Assembly: GCA_025922995.1 (NCBI GenBank)
Contig: JAICGT010000028.1
Location: 1 to 8,911 of the forward strand
Reading direction: 5' to 3'
Origin: Fimbriimonadales bacterium
GTDB taxonomy: Bacteria; Armatimonadota; Fimbriimonadia; Fimbriimonadales; ATM1
Length of the DNA: 8,911 nucleotides
Part shown: positions 6,403 to 8,911 of the stretch, in pieces
Layout: each line of letters starts with the position of its first letter
Position numbering within the stretch: position 1 is the first letter of the stretch
Program-made: the position numbers and the translations under genes
Notes under the pieces: generated by a model
Seen by the model: only the letters and a program-made list of their open reading frames with translations
Databases searched by the model: none
What the model was told of the DNA's origin: nothing

Positions 6403-7386
6403 CTATTCCCAAGGAGGCAAGATCCGCTTGCCGAAGAGTGACGACAGCCACTCCACGCAGAGAGTCGCCGTGGCATTTTGCTGATCGAGAATGGGATTCA
6501 CTTCGGCGATCTTAACGCCCACAAGCTCGAACGGAGCTTCGTCAGATCGGAGGGATTCGTGTAAGATTTCTGCTAAAAGGTGTGCTTCTCTGTAGCTTAG
6601 GCCACCCCTCACCCGAGTTCCGGTGCGCGGCGCGATCTGCGGATCCAGGACGTCCGCGTCGAAGCTGATCCACAGACGCTTTGCGCCGACTTGCTTGAGT
6701 CGATCGATTGCCCTCTCTGCCATGGCTCCGATGCCGTAACGGTCGATCTCGTGCATCGAAATCGCATTACTCGCCTCGGTTGCCGAGATTCTTTCTGCCT
6801 CGCCCTGATCGACGTCGCGCAGGCCGAGCCACACGATCCGCTTCGGATCCAAGAACTTGCCGGTTGGCGCAATGCCCTTCAGCAGGCGCTGCCATTGCGC
6901 CTGCACGACATCGGAATCGCTGCTCGATGCCAAGCCGCAGACCGCCGCCAGCACCATTCCGTGAAGGTTTCCGCTGGGCGAGGTCTCGGGTGTATTGAAA
7001 TCGGCGTGGGCGTCAATCCAGAGCACCCCGAGGGGCTCGGAACTCGCGGCAACGGCGGCGGGAATCGTCGCCATCTCGATGCTGTGATCGCCCCCGAGAA
7101 CAACCGGAACAGACTTGGGGCCGATAGCGCTCGCAACCGTCTGGTGGACTTCGACGAGGTTTCCGAGAACCTCATCGAAGAATCCCAAGCCGTCTCCCCG
7201 GACAGCCCCCGGCTGGTTCGAGGTCTCGCAGACATCCCCGCCATCGAAAACGCTTTCCACGTACGGGGCGATATTCTCGACGATGCCTGCTAATCGGAGA
7301 GCATCCGGGCCCAGGCTCGCGCCTCGCCGCTGTCCCCCGAGCCCCATCGGCACTCCGATTATTCGAACGTGGTGCTGTGAAAACAC
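6403..7386 (-). CDS. rocF: Arginase (L-arginine to L-ornithine and urea)
   Basis: 327 residues from the GTG at 7386. A TTG at 7431 is also in frame but adds 15 unconserved residues, whereas from the GTG the protein begins as arginases do (VRIIGVPMGLGGQRRGASLGP). It belongs to the ureohydrolase family with a two-manganese centre. The ligands are all present: H101 in LGGDHS, D125, H127 and D129 in WIDAHADFN, and D243 and D245 in SFDADVLDP. SPSGNLHGM, the GTRVRGGLSYREAH loop and the C-terminal EVNPILDQQNATA favour arginase over agmatinase or formiminoglutamase. It acts in the cytoplasm in arginine catabolism and nitrogen or polyamine supply. hisC follows after 9 bp and argS is divergent. A TACAAT box ends 6 bp before the GTG and no Shine-Dalgarno site is visible, which suggests a leaderless mRNA. 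No odd truncation is seen. Confidence 0.93.
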   Translation of the reverse strand: MFSQHHVRIIGVPMGLGGQRRGASLGPDALRLAGIVENIAPYVESVFDGGDVCETSNQPGAVRGDGLGFFDEVLGNLVEVHQTVASAIGPKSVPVVLGGDHSIEMATIPAAVAASSEPLGVLWIDAHADFNTPETSPSGNLHGMVLAAVCGLASSSDSDVVQAQWQRLLKGIAPTGKFLDPKRIVWLGLRDVDQGEAERISATEASNAISMHEIDRYGIGAMAERAIDRLKQVGAKRLWISFDADVLDPQIAPRTGTRVRGGLSYREAHLLAEILHESLRSDEAPFELVGVKIAEVNPILDQQNATATLCVEWLSSLFGKRILPPWE

Positions 7387-7392
7387 GAGCGG

Positions 7393-7398
7393 ATTGTA
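7393..7398 (-). promoter_or_regulatory. Candidate -10 box (TACAAT) for arginase-hisC, leaderless layout
   Basis: The minus strand reads TACAAT, then six bases, then the GTG start. This is the spacing expected when transcription begins at or next to the start codon. No clear -35 element is visible at 16-18 bp, and the box lies only 22 bp from the argS -10 candidate on the other strand. Confidence 0.4.
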
Positions 7399-7419
7399 CC
7401 AAGGGCGGTGCCTAGCGTT

Positions 7420-7425
7420 TATAAT
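7420..7425 (+). promoter_or_regulatory. Candidate -10 box (TATAAT) for argS
   Basis: Perfect TATAAT on the plus strand in the arginase/argS divergent region. A TTGTAC at 7394-7399 could be a -35 but the 20-bp spacer is long. If this box is used, transcription starts near 7432, downstream of the ATG at 7424, and argS would begin at the TTG at 7448, which is preceded by AGAAGGA (7431-7437). Confidence 0.4.
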
Positions 7426-8911
7426 GAGCAAGAAGGATGGTCAAAACTTGATAAGATCTGACCTGCGGGCGAGGGTCAATGCCGTGATCGACAAGCTTAA
7501 GAAGGAGGGAGGGCTGCCACCCGGCGTGCCCGAAGCGGAGATTTCCGAGCCACGCGATCCGGAACACGGGGACTTTGCTACCAGCTTCGCGCTCGAGGCT
7601 GCGAAACCTGCGGGAGTAGCGCCGAGGGTTGTCGCAGAGAAGCTCGCTACCGGTTTGAGAAGCGACCCTGCATTCCGGGCAATAGAAATTGCGGGGCCGG
7701 GGTTTGTTAACTTTTCGCTTTCTGACGATTATTTGTCGTCTTGGGCTGAACGAGCAACCGCAGTGGACAAGATCGCGCAAACCGGCGAACGCACGGCTGC
7801 CAGGGTTTTGATCGAGTACGTTAGCGTTAATCCCAACGGGCCTATACACTTGGGCCATGGCCGGGGCGCCGCGTACGGAGATTCGTTGGCGCGGTGTTTT
7901 ACCGTGGCGGGGTACGACGTCGCACGCGAGTTTTATGTCAATGATGGAGTCAATTCTCTGCAAATGCAGCTCTTTGCCGAGAGTGTCAAGGCAAATTATC
8001 GCAAGTCGCTCGGCTTAGAATACAGCGTGCCGGAGGACGGTTACAAGGGCGAATCTGTCGAGGAAGTCGCGGAGACGATTCGCCAGAAATTCGGAGACGG
8101 CCATGCAGACGACGGGCTGGACTTTTGGCAGCCGGCTGCGCAGGATTTGATGATCGAGAAGCAGCGTTCCGACTTGGAGCGTTTCGGTGTTGTATTCGAT
8201 CGTTGGTTCAGCGAACAGCAGTTGCACGACGAAGGAAAAGTAGAGAAGGCGGTCGAATTGCTAAAGGAAAGCGGCGCTATTTATGAAGAAGAGGGTGCGC
8301 TTTTCTTACGGAGCACGGATTTCGGGGACGACCGCGACCGCTGCGTTGTCCGAAGCAATGGCAGACCGACCTACATTGCCAGCGACATCGCCTATCATAA
8401 GGACAAATTCGACAGAGGCTACGACTTTCTCATCGACATATTCGGGCCAGATCATCACGGGTATGTGGAAAGGACTTATGCAGCCGTTCAGTCGCTTGGA
8501 TTTGGTCGAGATCGACTGAGAATTATCATCACCCAAATGGTTCGTTTCATAAAAGACGGCAAACCCGCGCCGATGCGAAAACGCAACGGCGAGTACTACC
8601 GTCTGTCGGACTTAATGGACGAACTCAATCCCGACGTCGTTCGGTTCTTCTATTTGATGCGGTCGCATGATACGCACATGGATTTCGACCTCGACCTCGC
8701 TCTCGAACATAGCGACAAGAATCCTGTGTACTATGCCCAATACGCTCACGCGCGCATAGCCTCGCTCTTGCGGAAATGCGAGGCGGAGGGATTGCGGTCG
8801 GATCCCTCGAGTATGAATTTGCTCACGCATAAAGCCGAGCGAAGCCTTATCAAAAAGATATGGGACTTGCCCTACACAGTTGAAAAGATCACTGCGGATT
8901 TTGGCGTTCAC
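7424..8911 (+). CDS. argS: Arginyl-tRNA synthetase, 3' end cut off
   Basis: 496 codons are visible and the frame leaves the window open. Full-length enzymes are about 550-590 residues, so part of the C-terminal anticodon-binding DALR domain is missing. It charges tRNA-Arg with arginine using ATP in the cytoplasm. The N-terminal add-1 domain contains EPRDPEHGDFAT. The class I core shows SVNPNGPIHLGHGRGA, with the HIGH motif as HLGH (142-145), then EFYVNDGVNS, DIAYHKDKFDRGYD, FGPDHHGYVER and QMVRFIKDGKP. The KMSKS position reads PMRKR (383-387), a weakened form. Degenerate versions are known in ArgRS. HMDFDLDLALEHSDKNPVYYAQYAHARI opens the DALR domain. Start: the ATG at 7424 has no Shine-Dalgarno site and overlaps a TATAAT box. 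The in-frame TTG at 7448 has AGAAGGA upstream and gives a family-like N-terminus (LIRSDLRARV), so it is a serious alternative. Divergent from arginase. Confidence 0.95.
   Translation, partial: MSKKDGQNLIRSDLRARVNAVIDKLKKEGGLPPGVPEAEISEPRDPEHGDFATSFALEAAKPAGVAPRVVAEKLATGLRSDPAFRAIEIAGPGFVNFSLSDDYLSSWAERATAVDKIAQTGERTAARVLIEYVSVNPNGPIHLGHGRGAAYGDSLARCFTVAGYDVAREFYVNDGVNSLQMQLFAESVKANYRKSLGLEYSVPEDGYKGESVEEVAETIRQKFGDGHADDGLDFWQPAAQDLMIEKQRSDLERFGVVFDRWFSEQQLHDEGKVEKAVELLKESGAIYEEEGALFLRSTDFGDDRDRCVVRSNGRPTYIASDIAYHKDKFDRGYDFLIDIFGPDHHGYVERTYAAVQSLGFGRDRLRIIITQMVRFIKDGKPAPMRKRNGEYYRLSDLMDELNPDVVRFFYLMRSHDTHMDFDLDLALEHSDKNPVYYAQYAHARIASLLRKCEAEGLRSDPSSMNLLTHKAERSLIKKIWDLPYTVEKITADFGVH

Noticed and set aside
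7412..7963. Minus-strand 183-codon open frame at the start of argS
   Set aside because: It is opposite the conserved ArgRS N-terminal and HIGH regions and is Arg/Cys/Pro-rich with no motif, so it is a shadow frame.
8612..8911. Minus-strand open frame running in from the right edge
   Set aside because: It is antisense to the conserved ArgS DALR-domain start. No independent evidence.
1..8911. Mobile element, defence system, CRISPR array or tRNA gene
   Set aside because: I saw no transposase, integrase, nuclease or toxin motif, no regular direct repeats and no tRNA-like segment. Codon use looks even along the window by eye.

Overview
The window is an ordinary, densely coded bacterial chromosome segment of moderately high GC (estimated by eye, not counted). 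It carries seven protein genes, two of them cut by the window edges. I see no tRNA, rRNA, CRISPR array, insertion sequence or phage gene. The PEP-CTERM protein implies a bacterium with a Gram-negative type envelope and an exosortase elsewhere in the genome. The mix of frequent GTG starts, a PEP-CTERM protein and a large secreted M23/CAP fusion would fit Armatimonadota (Fimbriimonadia-like) or a neighbouring phylum. That placement is a weak inference.

Layout, left to right. A secreted protein on the minus strand (1-1510, 3' end cut) joins an M23/LytM peptidase, an Ig-like segment and a CAP/SCP-type domain. It is divergent from a PEP-CTERM surface protein (1636-2325), with a 125-bp region between them holding both promoters and Shine-Dalgarno sites. 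Next on the plus strand come an Mrp/ApbC-type Fe-S carrier ATPase (2372-3448) and, 15 bp further on, a membrane-anchored PAS hybrid sensor kinase (3464-5290) whose receiver domain is degenerate. The kinase converges on histidinol-phosphate aminotransferase (hisC, minus, 5287-6393), with the two stop codons overlapping. hisC lies just downstream of arginase (minus, 6403-7386) and was probably cotranscribed with it. Arginase is divergent from arginyl-tRNA synthetase (argS, plus, 7424 to the right edge).

How the genes relate. The left pair are exported envelope proteins and may be expressed together. mrp and the kinase look like one transcription unit with tight translational spacing, although no known pathway ties them. 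On the right, arginase degrades arginine to ornithine and urea while ArgS charges tRNA-Arg. They share a short divergent promoter region, which would allow coordinated control of arginine use.

I did not find a convincing new system. The points most worth a second look are the M23-Ig-CAP fusion, the pseudo-receiver on the kinase, two competing hairpins over the mrp start codon, and the apparent leaderless start of arginase opposite argS.
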